From Histidinibacterium aquaticum (GTDB taxonomy: Bacteria > Pseudomonadota > Alphaproteobacteria > Rhodobacterales > Rhodobacteraceae): a DNA stretch of 64,000 bases. Location of the stretch: positions 124,001 to 188,000 of the forward strand of contig NZ_VYQE01000002.1 of assembly GCF_008710275.1 (NCBI RefSeq), given 5' to 3'. Under the pieces are notes generated by a model. The model was given only the letters and a program-made list of their open reading frames with translations. It searched no databases and was not told where the DNA came from. The position numbers and the translations under genes are program-made. Of the stretch, positions 16,871-25,374 are shown piece after piece (position 1 is the stretch's first letter; every line of letters starts with the position of its first letter).

Positions 16871-18019
16871 TTGGCCAGTTACTCGGACCGCATGACCCGG
16901 TTCTGCAACAGCATCGACGGCAAAGCCGACCTGATCTTCTTCCCGATCGGCACCGACCTCGACTACCTCACCGGTCTGCACCGGGAGATCCCGACCTACG
17001 GGCGCAACCTGCATCCGGGCGGCTGGCTCGAGGGGATGTGGATCGCGCCGGGCCGCGAACCGATCCTGACCCTCCCTCGGATGACCGCCGAGTTCGGAAG
17101 CGCCGGCAAGATCACCGGTGTCGATCTGCGCGTGCTGGGCGACTGGGACGATCCGGTTCAGATGGTGCAGGGCATTCTGAAGGACCTGGGCATCGGGGAA
17201 GGCGCGACGGTCGCGGTCTCCGAGGACGGCGAGGCCGAGGCGCTGATGGAGCTCCAGAAGCTGATTCCTGGCGTGCAGTTCGCCAACGGCACCAAGCTGC
17301 TGCGCCCGATCCGGGTCATCAAGGATCAGGACGAGATCGATCTCCTGAGACGCGCGGGAGAAATCACCGAGAAGGCCTTCGCCGCCACTGTGAAGAACCT
17401 CAGGATGGGGATGACCGAGCTCGAGATCAGCTCCGAAATCGACTACCAGATGCGGGCTCACGGCTCACTGGGGCCTTCGTTCACCACGTCGCTCTACAAC
17501 TCCGGCCCCGATCACCCGCTGCGCTTCGGCGACAAGCTGGGGACCTGGCCGCGCAAACTGGACAAGCCGGTTTCGGTCAACTTCGACTTCGGCGCCGTGC
17601 TGGACGGGATGTGCTACGACTTCGGCCGGACCGTCGCCTTCGGCGCCCCGACCGACGAGCAGCGCCTCGTGCACAAGCTGGTGATGGAGAGCCAGGCCGC
17701 GGGCATCGCCGCGCTCAAGGCGGGCAAGGTGACCTGTGAACAGGTCGACAAGGCCGCTCGCGACGTCTTGGAGGAGGCAGGCTACGGCAAGGACTTCCGC
17801 CACCGGCTGGGCCACGGCATCGGCTGGGACGTGCACGAGCCTCCGTTCCTGACCAAGGGCGACACGACGGAGGTCAAGGAAGGCATGATCTTCACCATCG
17901 AGCCCTCCATCTTCCGCGACATGGACTTCAGTGCTCGCGTCGAGGACTGCATCGTCGCCCGGCCCGGCGGCGGCGAAGCCCTGACAAGCGGCTTCCAGGA
18001 GCTCATCGTCATCGAGTGA
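16871..18019 (+). CDS. M24-family metallopeptidase (Xaa-Pro aminopeptidase/creatinase-like)
   Basis: 382 residues from a TTG start with AAAAGGAGAG 7 bases upstream; a later ATG at 16892 is the alternative. It has a creatinase/prolidase N-terminal domain followed by the pita-bread catalytic domain. Metal ligands can be read: two Asp in NFDFG and CYDFGRT, His in LGHGIGWDVHEPP, Glu in TIEPSIF and Glu in ARVEDC. Relatives cleave Xaa-Pro peptides, creatine-like amidines or cyclic imino compounds. Its place at the end of peptide transporter operon 1 suggests it hydrolyses the imported compound in the cytoplasm. A second member of the family lies at 32903-34000. Confidence 0.85.
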   Translation: MASYSDRMTRFCNSIDGKADLIFFPIGTDLDYLTGLHREIPTYGRNLHPGGWLEGMWIAPGREPILTLPRMTAEFGSAGKITGVDLRVLGDWDDPVQMVQGILKDLGIGEGATVAVSEDGEAEALMELQKLIPGVQFANGTKLLRPIRVIKDQDEIDLLRRAGEITEKAFAATVKNLRMGMTELEISSEIDYQMRAHGSLGPSFTTSLYNSGPDHPLRFGDKLGTWPRKLDKPVSVNFDFGAVLDGMCYDFGRTVAFGAPTDEQRLVHKLVMESQAAGIAALKAGKVTCEQVDKAARDVLEEAGYGKDFRHRLGHGIGWDVHEPPFLTKGDTTEVKEGMIFTIEPSIFRDMDFSARVEDCIVARPGGGEALTSGFQELIVIE

Positions 18020-18025
18020 CGCCCC

Positions 18026-18052
18026 GCGCGCCCCGCAGTCACCGGGGCGCGC
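18026..18052 (+). other. Intercistronic GC-rich stem-loop
   Basis: GCGCGCCCCG (18026-18035) and CGGGGCGCGC (18043-18052) form a 10-bp stem with a 7-base loop between the M24 gene and the SDR gene. No T-run follows, so it is more likely an mRNA-processing or stability element, or a leaky terminator, than a full stop. Confidence 0.55.
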
Positions 18053-18070
18053 CCCGAGAAGGACCACGGA

Positions 18071-18823
18071 ATGATCGACCTTGGCGGCAAGACTGCGCTG
18101 ATTACCGGTGGCTCGCGCGGGCTCGGCCGAGCCACCGCGAATGCGATGGCCGGAGCGGGTGCGCGCGTCTGCATAGTCGACCTGCCGCAGGCGCTGGAAA
18201 CGGCCGGTCTGCCGGAGGACTGGCAAACAGTTCCGCTCGACCTGACCGCACCCGAGGCGGAACAGGAGCTGGCTGCCGCGATCGAGGCTCTCGGCAAGCT
18301 TGATATCCTCGTCGCAAATGCCGGTATTGTGCCTCCTTGGCGGCGGATCGCAGCGCTGGATTTCGAGGAGTGGGACGCGGCCTTCGCACTGAATGTCCGT
18401 GGCGTGGCGCTCTGCCTCAAGGCGGCCGCGCCGCACCTTGCCCGGACCAAGGGATCAGCGGTGCTGATGTCCTCGATCAACGGCTATACGGCCCATCCCG
18501 ACCAAACACTCTACACCGCGACGAAACACGCTGTGCTCGGCATCGCGCGCGCGGCAGCGTTGGACCTCGGCCGGGATGGCGTGCGGGTCAACGCCCTGGC
18601 GCCCGGGCCCATTCTCACCGATGCCCTGCGCGGTCGTATCGAGACCCGGGCTGCGGCCGGCGGAATGCCGGTCGACGAGGCCATCGGCGCGCTGTCGGCC
18701 CAGACCGCCCTAGGCCGGCTCGCGACCGAGGCCGATGTCGCCAGCGCCGCTTGCTTCCTTGCTTCGCCTCTGGCGGCGGGGATCACCGGTGTACTGCTGC
18801 CGGTCGAGGCCGGTCTCGCCTGA
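18071..18823 (+). CDS. SDR-family oxidoreductase
   Basis: 250 residues. TGGSRGLGRATANAMAGAGA is the cofactor motif, followed by acidic IVDLPQ (NAD preference likely). VANAGIVPPWRR, catalytic Ser in LMSSINGYTAH and YTATKHAVLG (Tyr-x3-Lys) complete the classical set; GITGVLLPVEAG ends the fold. It is last in the system 1 operon, 51 bases after the M24 gene with a stem-loop between. It probably acts on the hydroxy or keto product freed by hydrolysis; the substrate is unknown. Confidence 0.85.
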   Translation: MIDLGGKTALITGGSRGLGRATANAMAGAGARVCIVDLPQALETAGLPEDWQTVPLDLTAPEAEQELAAAIEALGKLDILVANAGIVPPWRRIAALDFEEWDAAFALNVRGVALCLKAAAPHLARTKGSAVLMSSINGYTAHPDQTLYTATKHAVLGIARAAALDLGRDGVRVNALAPGPILTDALRGRIETRAAAGGMPVDEAIGALSAQTALGRLATEADVASAACFLASPLAAGITGVLLPVEAGLA

Positions 18824-18863
18824 CGATCCCGGTCAGCTCCACGTCAAGTCTGTTCGGAACGGC

Positions 18864-18892
18864 AAAGAAAAACCGCGGCCCGAAGGCCGCGG
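18864..18892 (-). terminator. Rho-independent terminator for the 18932-20521 gene
   Basis: Stem CCGCGGCC (18873-18880)/GGCCGCGG (18885-18892) around a 4-base loop. Read on the minus strand it has a stable TTCG-type loop and is followed by TTTTTCTTT. It lies 40 bases after the stop of the minus-strand binding-protein gene and between convergent genes, so it may also stop the plus-strand operon. Confidence 0.8.
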
Positions 18893-18931
18893 TCGTTATC
18901 GGGCCATCAGGCCCGGCAGCTCCCACCGGGA

Positions 18932-20521
18932 TCAGTTCTTCTCGACCAGGCGGTAGAAGACGAGGTCGGCGGTCGCGCCCTGCACGTAGCCTTCGACGTT
19001 CTCGGCCATGCCGACCTGAAGTGTCGCCTGGGCCCAGATCACGAACGGAGCCTCGGCCTGAACGTCTCTCTGCAGCTCGAGATACATATCCTGGCGCACC
19101 TCGGGGTCGCTTTCGTTCAGCGCCGCGATGGTCCGCTCGTTCAGCTCTTCCGGCACGGCCCATGCGTTCCGCCAAGTGGTGGTGGAGGCATAGCCCTCAT
19201 CGGAGTTGTCGCTGTTGTAGGCAAAGGCCTTGGCGTTGGAGTGAGGGTCGTTGAAGTCGGGACCCCAGTACAACATGATCGCCTCGTGGTCGCGGGCGCG
19301 ATACTTCGTGATGATCGCGGCCGTGGTGCCCGGGACGATATCGAAGTTGATCCCTACTTCGGCGAAGCTGGCCTGAATCGACTGAGCGACGTCGGTGAAG
19401 GGCGCAAAGTTGAAGACGTCCATTTCAACGTTGATCGGAAGTTCGACACCGCCTTCTTCGAGTATCTGGCGGGCCCGCTCCGGATCATAGGTGAAGGGCG
19501 TCTCCTCGAGAGCGCCAGGGAAGCCCTTGGGCCAGAAGGCCTGGTGCACTTCCATCTGCCCGTCGAGCAGCGTGCTGGTCAGACCTTCGTAGTCGATCAG
19601 GTAGCGCGATGCTTCCCAGACCGCCGGGTTCTGGAGCTCGGGGACCTTCTGGTTGAATGAGATGAAGTGGATCGCCGCCTGCGGGGAAACGACCACGTCG
19701 AAGCCCTCGTCAGGCAGGGCTGCGATCTGTTCCGGCGTCATGTTGCGGGCGATATCGACATCGCCCTGCTCGAGCAGAAGCTGCTGTGTCGCGGCTTCGG
19801 CGACGTGGCGGATGATGACTTGGTCGAGCTTGGGGCCTTCCTTGTAGTAATCAGGGTTGGCAGCAAGCCGCAGCATCTCGGACGGGCGGTAGTCCTGCAG
19901 GCTGAAGGCGCCGGAGCCGGCGCTGTTGGTGTTCAGCCAGGCGTTTCCCATGTCGCCGTCGGTCTCGTTCTCCATGACCACCTGGCTGTCCACGATCGAC
20001 GCGGGACGGGTGGCGAGCACGTTCATCACGAAGGCCGGGGAGAAGTCCCCGTCGTACCGAAGCGTGACGGTGTTGCCCTCGCCCGTAACCATTTCCTCGA
20101 TATTGTCCGCGTTCCAGCCCAGCTGGGTGAGGATGAAGGCCGGGTTCTGCTCGAGCGCCACGACGCGCTTGAAGCTGTAGATGACGTCGGCCGGCGTAAC
20201 CGGGTTGCCGGAGTGGAAGTTCACGCCGTCACGCAGTGTGAAGGTGATGGTCCGGTTCTCTTCGTCGATCTCCCAGCTTTCGGCCAGGCCACCGACGAGC
20301 TCGGTCGTGTCTTCAGCATCGTACTGGACGAGCCGGTCGTAGACGTTGGCCATGTACTCACTGGACGTGAACTCGTAGGCCTGCGCCGGATCGAGCGCGA
20401 CGATGTCGTCGATGTTCTGCGCAACGACTAGCACGTTCGGCGGCGTCTCCGCCTGCGCCGGAGCGCCGAGCAGCGCGATGGCCGCCACCGCCGCTGCGAC
20501 GAGTTTTTTGGGGGTGTTCAT
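18932..20521 (-). CDS. Peptide/opine ABC transporter substrate-binding protein (family 5), system 2
   Basis: 529 residues with a Sec signal peptide (MNTPKKLVAAAVAAIALLG, cleavage near AQA-E). SBP_bac_5 features include ALDPAQAYEFTSSEYMANVYD, the PADVIYSFKRVV segment and the aromatic-rich late domain (EAIMLYWGPDFNDPHSNAKA). AGGAGG lies upstream of the ATG. It is divergent from the permease/ATPase genes it probably serves (20701 onward) and has its own strong terminator, so the binding protein can be made in excess of the membrane parts. The 180-base region between them carries both operator types. Confidence 0.88.
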   Translation of the reverse strand: MNTPKKLVAAAVAAIALLGAPAQAETPPNVLVVAQNIDDIVALDPAQAYEFTSSEYMANVYDRLVQYDAEDTTELVGGLAESWEIDEENRTITFTLRDGVNFHSGNPVTPADVIYSFKRVVALEQNPAFILTQLGWNADNIEEMVTGEGNTVTLRYDGDFSPAFVMNVLATRPASIVDSQVVMENETDGDMGNAWLNTNSAGSGAFSLQDYRPSEMLRLAANPDYYKEGPKLDQVIIRHVAEAATQQLLLEQGDVDIARNMTPEQIAALPDEGFDVVVSPQAAIHFISFNQKVPELQNPAVWEASRYLIDYEGLTSTLLDGQMEVHQAFWPKGFPGALEETPFTYDPERARQILEEGGVELPINVEMDVFNFAPFTDVAQSIQASFAEVGINFDIVPGTTAAIITKYRARDHEAIMLYWGPDFNDPHSNAKAFAYNSDNSDEGYASTTTWRNAWAVPEELNERTIAALNESDPEVRQDMYLELQRDVQAEAPFVIWAQATLQVGMAENVEGYVQGATADLVFYRLVEKN

Positions 20522-20601
20522 ATGTCGACCTCCTGTTGATCGAGTCCGCCGCGTTCAACTCGCGACTGTCGTTTTGACGTGACCGGATGCCACCGGACAT
20601 C

Positions 20602-20616
20602 GTAAAACATTTTTAC
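20602..20616. promoter_or_regulatory. AT-rich palindrome in the divergent control region of system 2
   Basis: GTAAAACATTTTTAC is a palindrome with six of seven pairs matched. It is related to the dyads at 11319 and 31455 and lies 32 bases from the PcaR-like site at 20634-20667. A possible operator for the XRE-cupin protein encoded at the end of this gene group. Confidence 0.45.
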
Positions 20617-20633
20617 TGTAAGCAGAATGATGT

Positions 20634-20667
20634 TTACATGAAAAGAACGTTTGTTCGTAATGCGCAC
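20634..20667. promoter_or_regulatory. Putative IclR/PcaR-type tandem operator, system 2 control region
   Basis: A weak first copy, TTACATGAAAAGAAC (20634-20648), a 4-base spacer and the strong copy GTTCGTAATGCGCAC (20653-20667). The latter differs from the published Pseudomonas PcaR 15-mer GTTCGATAATCGCAC at only three positions. It lies between the divergent binding-protein and permease genes. Confidence 0.6.
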
Positions 20668-20700
20668 AATATCACTCCCCGTGGAGAGGAGACGACCGGT

Positions 20701-21759
20701 TTGACGACGAGTTCGTCCGAAACAGCCCCGGAGATTCGACACCGTGCCCAGGACCTGGCGCTGGGCATCGGTCGATTCGTGGCGGTGACGGCCCTGACCT
20801 TTCTCGGCCTGTTGGCGATCACCTTTTTCATCGGGCGCGTGGTTCCGATCGACCCTGTCGTCGCGGTGGTCGGTGATCGAGCCAGCCAGGAAGTCTACGA
20901 GGCGACACGGCAGGCGCTCGGTCTCGACCGGCCTTTGGCTGTGCAGTTCCTGATCTATGTACGGGATGTCCTGTCAGGTGATTTCGGCACCTCCCTCACG
21001 ACGGGCAGACCGGTGATCGAGGACCTGGCCCGTTTCTTCCCGGCGACGGTGGAGATGGCCACCGCTGGAATCCTGATCGGCGTCCTCCTCGGCGTGCCCA
21101 TGGGCGTGATCGCTGCGGCCCGGGCAGGCAGCTGGCTCGACCAGCTGATCCGGGTGCTGGGGCTGCTTGGCTACTCCGTGCCTGCCTTCTGGATGGGCCT
21201 CGTCGGACTCGCTGTATTTTACGCAGGCCTCGGATGGGTCGCGGGGCCGGGCCGGATCGACATCTTCTACGATGGACTCGTCCCCCCGGTGACCGGCCTT
21301 CTGACAGTGGACGCGATCATCGCGGGCGACTGGGCGATCTTGGGCAATGCGATATCGCACCTGGTCCTGCCGGCCTCGATCCTCGGATTCTTCAGCCTTG
21401 CCTACATCGCGCGCATGACGCGCAGCTTCATGCTGGACCAGCTGTCGCAGGAGTTCGTGACGACGGCGCGGGTCAAGGGCGTGAGCGAGAGGGCGGTGAT
21501 CTGGAAACATGCCTTCTACCCTATCCGGGTGCAGCTCGTGACGGTTATTGGCCTCAGCTACGCCGTGCTGCTCGAGGGATCGGTAATGGTCGAGATCGTC
21601 TTTAGCTGGCCGGGGATCGGAAATTACCTCACCACGGCACTCCTCAGGGCCGACATGGCCGCCGTACTCGGCGCGACGATCCTGATCGGCACGGTCTTCA
21701 TCGTCATCAACAGGCTGTCGGACCTGCTATACCGGGTCTTCGACCCAAGGAGCCGCTGA
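20701..21759 (+). CDS. ABC transporter permease, DppB-type, system 2
   Basis: 352 residues from a TTG start at 20701, with GGAGAGGAG 9 bases upstream. A longer in-frame reading would run through both operators and is rejected. DppB pattern: first helix FVAVTALTFLGLLAITFFIG, then GLDRPLAVQFLIYV and a GDFGTSLTTGRPV periplasmic segment, the coupling loop near RVKGVSERAVIWKHA, and EGSVMVEIVFSWPGIGNY. The N-terminal cytoplasmic tail is longer than usual (about 30 residues). It is followed directly by the DppC-type permease in a TGATG overlap. Confidence 0.9.
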   Translation: MTTSSSETAPEIRHRAQDLALGIGRFVAVTALTFLGLLAITFFIGRVVPIDPVVAVVGDRASQEVYEATRQALGLDRPLAVQFLIYVRDVLSGDFGTSLTTGRPVIEDLARFFPATVEMATAGILIGVLLGVPMGVIAAARAGSWLDQLIRVLGLLGYSVPAFWMGLVGLAVFYAGLGWVAGPGRIDIFYDGLVPPVTGLLTVDAIIAGDWAILGNAISHLVLPASILGFFSLAYIARMTRSFMLDQLSQEFVTTARVKGVSERAVIWKHAFYPIRVQLVTVIGLSYAVLLEGSVMVEIVFSWPGIGNYLTTALLRADMAAVLGATILIGTVFIVINRLSDLLYRVFDPRSR

Positions 21760-22661
21760 TGACCATGCACGACTGGCTCACCGACGACGCACCGGCTTCG
21801 CGCTTCCAGGCTTCCGCAGGACAGGCATGGGCCATCACCCGAGCCTTCGGCCGCAACCCGCTGGCCGTGCTGGGAGCGGTCATCATCGGCGCCCTCGTCT
21901 TCGTGTCGATCTTCGCACCTTGGCTCGCGCCATATTCGCCGGTGGGGCAGAATCTCGGAGCGAGGCTGCTGCCGCCCTCTTCCGAATACTGGCTGGGGAC
22001 CGACGAGCTCGGTCGCGACATCTACAGTCGGATCCTCTACGGCGCGCGGATCACGCTGCTGATCGTGGTCATGGTTGCCCTCATCTCCGCTCCGCTGGGT
22101 CTGATCATCGGAGCGGTCGCGGGCTATTTCGGCGGCTGGGTGGACAGGACGCTGATGGCATTGACCGACGTCTTCCTGTCTCTGCCGAAGCTGATCATGG
22201 CGCTGGCATTCGTCGCCGCGCTGGGCGCCGGGCTGCAGAACGCGATCATCGCCATCGCGGTCACCGCCTGGCCCGCCTATGCCCGCATCGCCCGGGCCGA
22301 GACGCTGACATTCCGCAATGCGGAGTTCATAGCGGCGGTCCGGCTGCAGGGCGCGTCGCACCTGCGGGTGATCGCGGTGCACGTCGTTCCGCTCTGCCTT
22401 TCCTCCACGATCATCCGCGTCACGCTCGACATGGCCGGGATCATCCTGACCGCTGCGGGCCTCGGGTTCCTCGGGTTGGGCGCGCAGCCTCCGCTTCCGG
22501 AATGGGGTGCCATGATCTCGCGCGGTCGGTCCTTCATCCTCGACCAGTGGTGGGTGGCAACCATGCCGGGCTTCGCGATCATCATTGTCAGCCTCGGCTT
22601 CTGTTTCCTGGGTGACGGACTCCGCGATGTGCTCGACCCCAAGCAAAGGGATGGCCGCTGA
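21759..22661 (+). CDS. ABC transporter permease, DppC-type, system 2
   Basis: 300 residues. The DppC signature YWLGTDELGRDIYSRILYGA is present, with a helical N-terminal extension (NPLAVLGAVIIGALVFVSIF) and a coupling loop around VRLQGASHLRVIAVHVVP. LGFLGLGAQPPLPEWG near the end matches the family. The start overlaps the previous stop by one base, and its own stop overlaps the next start the same way. Confidence 0.92.
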   Translation: MTMHDWLTDDAPASRFQASAGQAWAITRAFGRNPLAVLGAVIIGALVFVSIFAPWLAPYSPVGQNLGARLLPPSSEYWLGTDELGRDIYSRILYGARITLLIVVMVALISAPLGLIIGAVAGYFGGWVDRTLMALTDVFLSLPKLIMALAFVAALGAGLQNAIIAIAVTAWPAYARIARAETLTFRNAEFIAAVRLQGASHLRVIAVHVVPLCLSSTIIRVTLDMAGIILTAAGLGFLGLGAQPPLPEWGAMISRGRSFILDQWWVATMPGFAIIIVSLGFCFLGDGLRDVLDPKQRDGR

Positions 22662-23494
22662 TGCCGCCGCTGCTGGAACTGAAGAACCTGCGCGTCAGCT
22701 TCCCGGGGCCGCGCGGCCCGGTCGAAGTGGTCAGCGGAGTCTCCTTCGACCTGGGCCGGGAAAGGCTCGGGATCGTGGGCGAGAGCGGCTCCGGCAAATC
22801 CCTGACCGGCCGGTCGATCCTGCGTCTGCTTCGCCCGCCCGCCAAGGTCAGCGTCGATCGCCTTCGCTTTGACGGAGCCGACCTGTTGGCAATGAGCGAA
22901 CGCGAGATGCGCCAGGTCCGTGGCGCGCGGATCTCGATGGTCATGCAGGATCCGCGCTACTCGCTGAACCCGGTGATGACCGTCGGGGACCAGATAGCCG
23001 AGGCGCTGAAGGTGCACGAACGCATCCCGCGCCGGGAGGTGCGCGAGAGGGTCATGGACATGCTGGACAAGGTCCGCATCCACGACCCCGAGCGGGTCAT
23101 GAAGCTCTACCCTCACGAGGTCTCTGGCGGGATGGGGCAGCGGGTGATGATCGCGATGATGCTGATTCCGAAACCCGACATCCTCATCGCAGACGAGCCG
23201 ACGAGCGCCCTCGATGTCAGCGTTCAGGCGCAGGTGCTCGACCTTATCGAAGAGATGATCGCCGAGTACGGCATGGGCCTGATCCTCATCAGTCACGACC
23301 TGGACCTCGTGGCCCGCTACTGCGACCGGGTCCTCGTGATGAACCAGGGCGAGGTGGTCGAAGAACTCGAGGCTGGCGGATTGCACCGTGCGCAGCATCC
23401 CTACACGCGCGCGCTCCTCGAGTCGGTGCCGCGGATCGATGAGACGCGGAAGGTGCTTCCCGTCATGGACCGCGGAGCGGGGGTGGGAACGTGA
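22661..23494 (+). CDS. ABC transporter ATP-binding protein, DppD/NikD-type (short), system 2
   Basis: 277 residues. Walker A GESGSGKSLTG, Walker B ILIADEPTSALD and ISHDLDLVARYCDR. The signature reads VSGGMGQRVMIAMML, with Gly where most relatives have Arg (SGGMRQRV). The protein stops soon after the core nucleotide-binding domain and lacks the C-terminal oligopeptide extension and its cysteines seen in systems 1 and 3. This short form is usual in NikDE-like ATPases. It couples by overlap to both neighbours. Confidence 0.9.
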   Translation: MPPLLELKNLRVSFPGPRGPVEVVSGVSFDLGRERLGIVGESGSGKSLTGRSILRLLRPPAKVSVDRLRFDGADLLAMSEREMRQVRGARISMVMQDPRYSLNPVMTVGDQIAEALKVHERIPRREVRERVMDMLDKVRIHDPERVMKLYPHEVSGGMGQRVMIAMMLIPKPDILIADEPTSALDVSVQAQVLDLIEEMIAEYGMGLILISHDLDLVARYCDRVLVMNQGEVVEELEAGGLHRAQHPYTRALLESVPRIDETRKVLPVMDRGAGVGT

Positions 23495-24252
23495 CGCCAG
23501 CACTCGGCATCCGCAATCTGTACGTCCGCTATGGGCGGACCGACGTTGTCCAAGACGTCTCGATCAGTGTCGAGCAGGGCGAAAGCTACGCGCTGGTCGG
23601 CGAGAGCGGCTCCGGCAAGTCGACGATCCTGCGGGCGGCGGTCGGCATGGTCTCGGACTGGCGAGGCGAGATCGAGATCGACGGCACCCCGCGCAGCAGT
23701 ATGGCCCAGGCGGATTTTGCCCGGCACTGCCAGATGGTCTTTCAGGATCCCTACGGGTCCCTCCACCCGCGGCGAACGGTCGACGCCACGCTGTCGGAAC
23801 CATTGAAGATCCACAACATCGGTGACCGCGACCACCGGGTGGTCGAGATGATGCGCAGTGTCGGTCTCAACCCACGCTACCGCTTCCGTTTCCCGCACCA
23901 GTTGTCGGGCGGGCAGCGACAGCGGGTCGCCATCGCGCGGGCGCTGATGCTGGACCCCAAGCTCCTCTTGTTGGACGAGCCGACGAGCGCGCTCGACGTC
24001 AGCGTGCAGGCCGAGATCCTGAACCTGCTCGTCCGTTTGCGGGAAGAACGGGGGCTTACATACGTTTTCGTCACCCATGCGCTACCGGTGGTCAGCTTTC
24101 TCTGCGACCGGCTCGGCGTGCTGCACAAGGGCCAATTGGTAGAAGAGGCGGGGGTGGACAAATTGCGCGCGGGTGCCTTCGACGAACCCTACGCGCGGGA
24201 GCTATTCGCTGCGAGCCTGGGGGCGGGGGACCGGGTTCGCCATGCAGTATAA
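23491..24252 (+). CDS. ABC transporter ATP-binding protein, DppF/NikE-type (short), system 2
   Basis: 253 residues from a GTG that overlaps the preceding stop. Walker A GESGSGKST, FQDPYGSLHPRRTV, signature LSGGQRQRVAIARAL, Walker B LLLLDEPTSALD and a His in FVTHALPVV (HAL in place of the usual HDL). Like its partner it ends without the C-terminal cysteine-bearing extension. The last 15 residues are loosely conserved. It is the final transport gene of system 2, 60 bases before the XRE-cupin regulator. Confidence 0.9.
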   Translation: MTPALGIRNLYVRYGRTDVVQDVSISVEQGESYALVGESGSGKSTILRAAVGMVSDWRGEIEIDGTPRSSMAQADFARHCQMVFQDPYGSLHPRRTVDATLSEPLKIHNIGDRDHRVVEMMRSVGLNPRYRFRFPHQLSGGQRQRVAIARALMLDPKLLLLDEPTSALDVSVQAEILNLLVRLREERGLTYVFVTHALPVVSFLCDRLGVLHKGQLVEEAGVDKLRAGAFDEPYARELFAASLGAGDRVRHAV

Positions 24253-24312
24253 GTCGAATTTACGTGAACTTGCCGTACGTTGTCTGCTATCGGCATGCGA
24301 GGAGGATGCCCA

Positions 24313-24909
24313 GTGGACGCAAGCAGCATCGATGACGCCTGGATCGGAAACATGATCCGGACGCGCCGTCAGAAGCTGGACCTGACGCTTCAGGAAGTCT
24401 CGAAGGAGGCCGGGATCTCCGTCGGCTACTTGAGCCTGATCGAGCGGGACAAGGCCACTCCGACGCTCACCACGCTGGCCCGCATCGCCGCGGCGCTCGG
24501 GGTGGGCGTCGACGCCTTCGTCGGAAAGCCGCAACCCGCAGACTGCATCACCCGCAGCGGAGAGCGTCCGCAGTTCCTGCTCGGGTCCTCGGGCGTGCGC
24601 TATGAACGGCTGGGGGCGGTCTTTCCCGGCGCGGAGCTGTCCTGCTTCAAGCTGACCATCGACCAAGGCTACACCTCGGATACGACGGGCCATATTGGCG
24701 AGGAGACGATCTACGTTCTGTCTGGCCGGATCGACTTCACGCTCGACGGACAGTGCATGGAACTCGGACCCGGGGACAGTGCTCACTACGACTCGCACCG
24801 CTCCCATGGCTGGTCGAATCCCTACGTCGAAACGGCAGAAGTTCTCTGGACCGGGACGATCGACCTGTTCGGCGACCGTGGCGCCGGTTCAGAGCAGCGG
24901 CCCAAGTGA
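24313..24909 (+). CDS. XRE-family transcriptional regulator with C-terminal cupin sensor domain
   Basis: 198 residues from the GTG at 24313, with GAGGAGG 8 bases upstream. The helix-turn-helix spans about residues 12-66 (IRTRRQKLDLTLQEVSKEAG, then VGYLSLIERDKATPTL). The cupin barrel follows, with HIGEETIYVLSGRIDFTLDG and PGDSAHYDSHRSHGW. This is the PuuR/SutR-like architecture, in which the cupin senses a small metabolite; such proteins often control amino-acid or polyamine catabolism. It follows transporter system 2, and is probably its local regulator and possibly of the AT-rich palindromes. The last 21 bases overlap the end of the convergent GAF gene. Confidence 0.88.
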   Translation: MDASSIDDAWIGNMIRTRRQKLDLTLQEVSKEAGISVGYLSLIERDKATPTLTTLARIAAALGVGVDAFVGKPQPADCITRSGERPQFLLGSSGVRYERLGAVFPGAELSCFKLTIDQGYTSDTTGHIGEETIYVLSGRIDFTLDGQCMELGPGDSAHYDSHRSHGWSNPYVETAEVLWTGTIDLFGDRGAGSEQRPK

Positions 24910-25374
24910 TCTCGCCCTATCGTAGGCCCTGAGCGCCGGGCCCGAGAGGTCCCGCTCCGTCAGGGTGACGCGAGCCGGTGTGTAATAGCCCGCCTCGTGC
25001 AGGATGTTCATCGTACCCACGAGCGTTCGGCCCTCTGTGATCGGCAGGTTGATCACCGATCCGCAACCGAGCCGGCCAATCAACTCCGCGTCCGGAAAGA
25101 CGGCATCGATGTCGTCCAGGGTGTTGGCAACGAAGGTCTCGCCACGCCCATGAACCTGGTCGAACCACCGGTTTCGGGTGATCTCCTTGGTCCCTGCGGC
25201 CGGATAGTTCTCAGGATCCGAGCTGTAAGCGCGCCGCGCCAGCATCGCCTCCATGTCCACGGTCATGATGGTAAAGAGCTTCGCCCCCACTGTTTCCTGT
25301 GCGAGATCCTGTAGCGCGCGCCACGCGTCTTCAGGCGTGGTGGCAGCCTCGAGCCGGGCCTCGAAATCGGTCAT
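24889..25374 (-). CDS. GAF-domain protein
   Basis: 161 residues. The ATG at 25374 overlaps the stop of the deacetylase-like gene. Nearly the whole length is one GAF domain (AKLFTIMTVD, GSVINLPIT, VGTMNILHEAGYYTPA). No output domain, signal peptide or DNA-binding motif is visible. Stand-alone GAF proteins may bind small ligands or act as enzymes of the free-methionine-sulfoxide-reductase type, but the catalytic Cys set of that enzyme is not apparent. It is last in the amino-acid ABC operon (29211 down to 24889), so a ligand-binding or enzymatic role on the imported compound is likely; the exact function is unknown. Confidence 0.75.
   Translation of the reverse strand: MTDFEARLEAATTPEDAWRALQDLAQETVGAKLFTIMTVDMEAMLARRAYSSDPENYPAAGTKEITRNRWFDQVHGRGETFVANTLDDIDAVFPDAELIGRLGCGSVINLPITEGRTLVGTMNILHEAGYYTPARVTLTERDLSGPALRAYDRARSLGPLL

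Noticed and set aside
24248-24290. Possible operator before the XRE-cupin gene (GTATAA...TTTACGTGAAC...GTACGTTG)
   Set aside because: Spacing differs by one to two bases from both motifs seen elsewhere; autoregulation is plausible but not supported enough to list.
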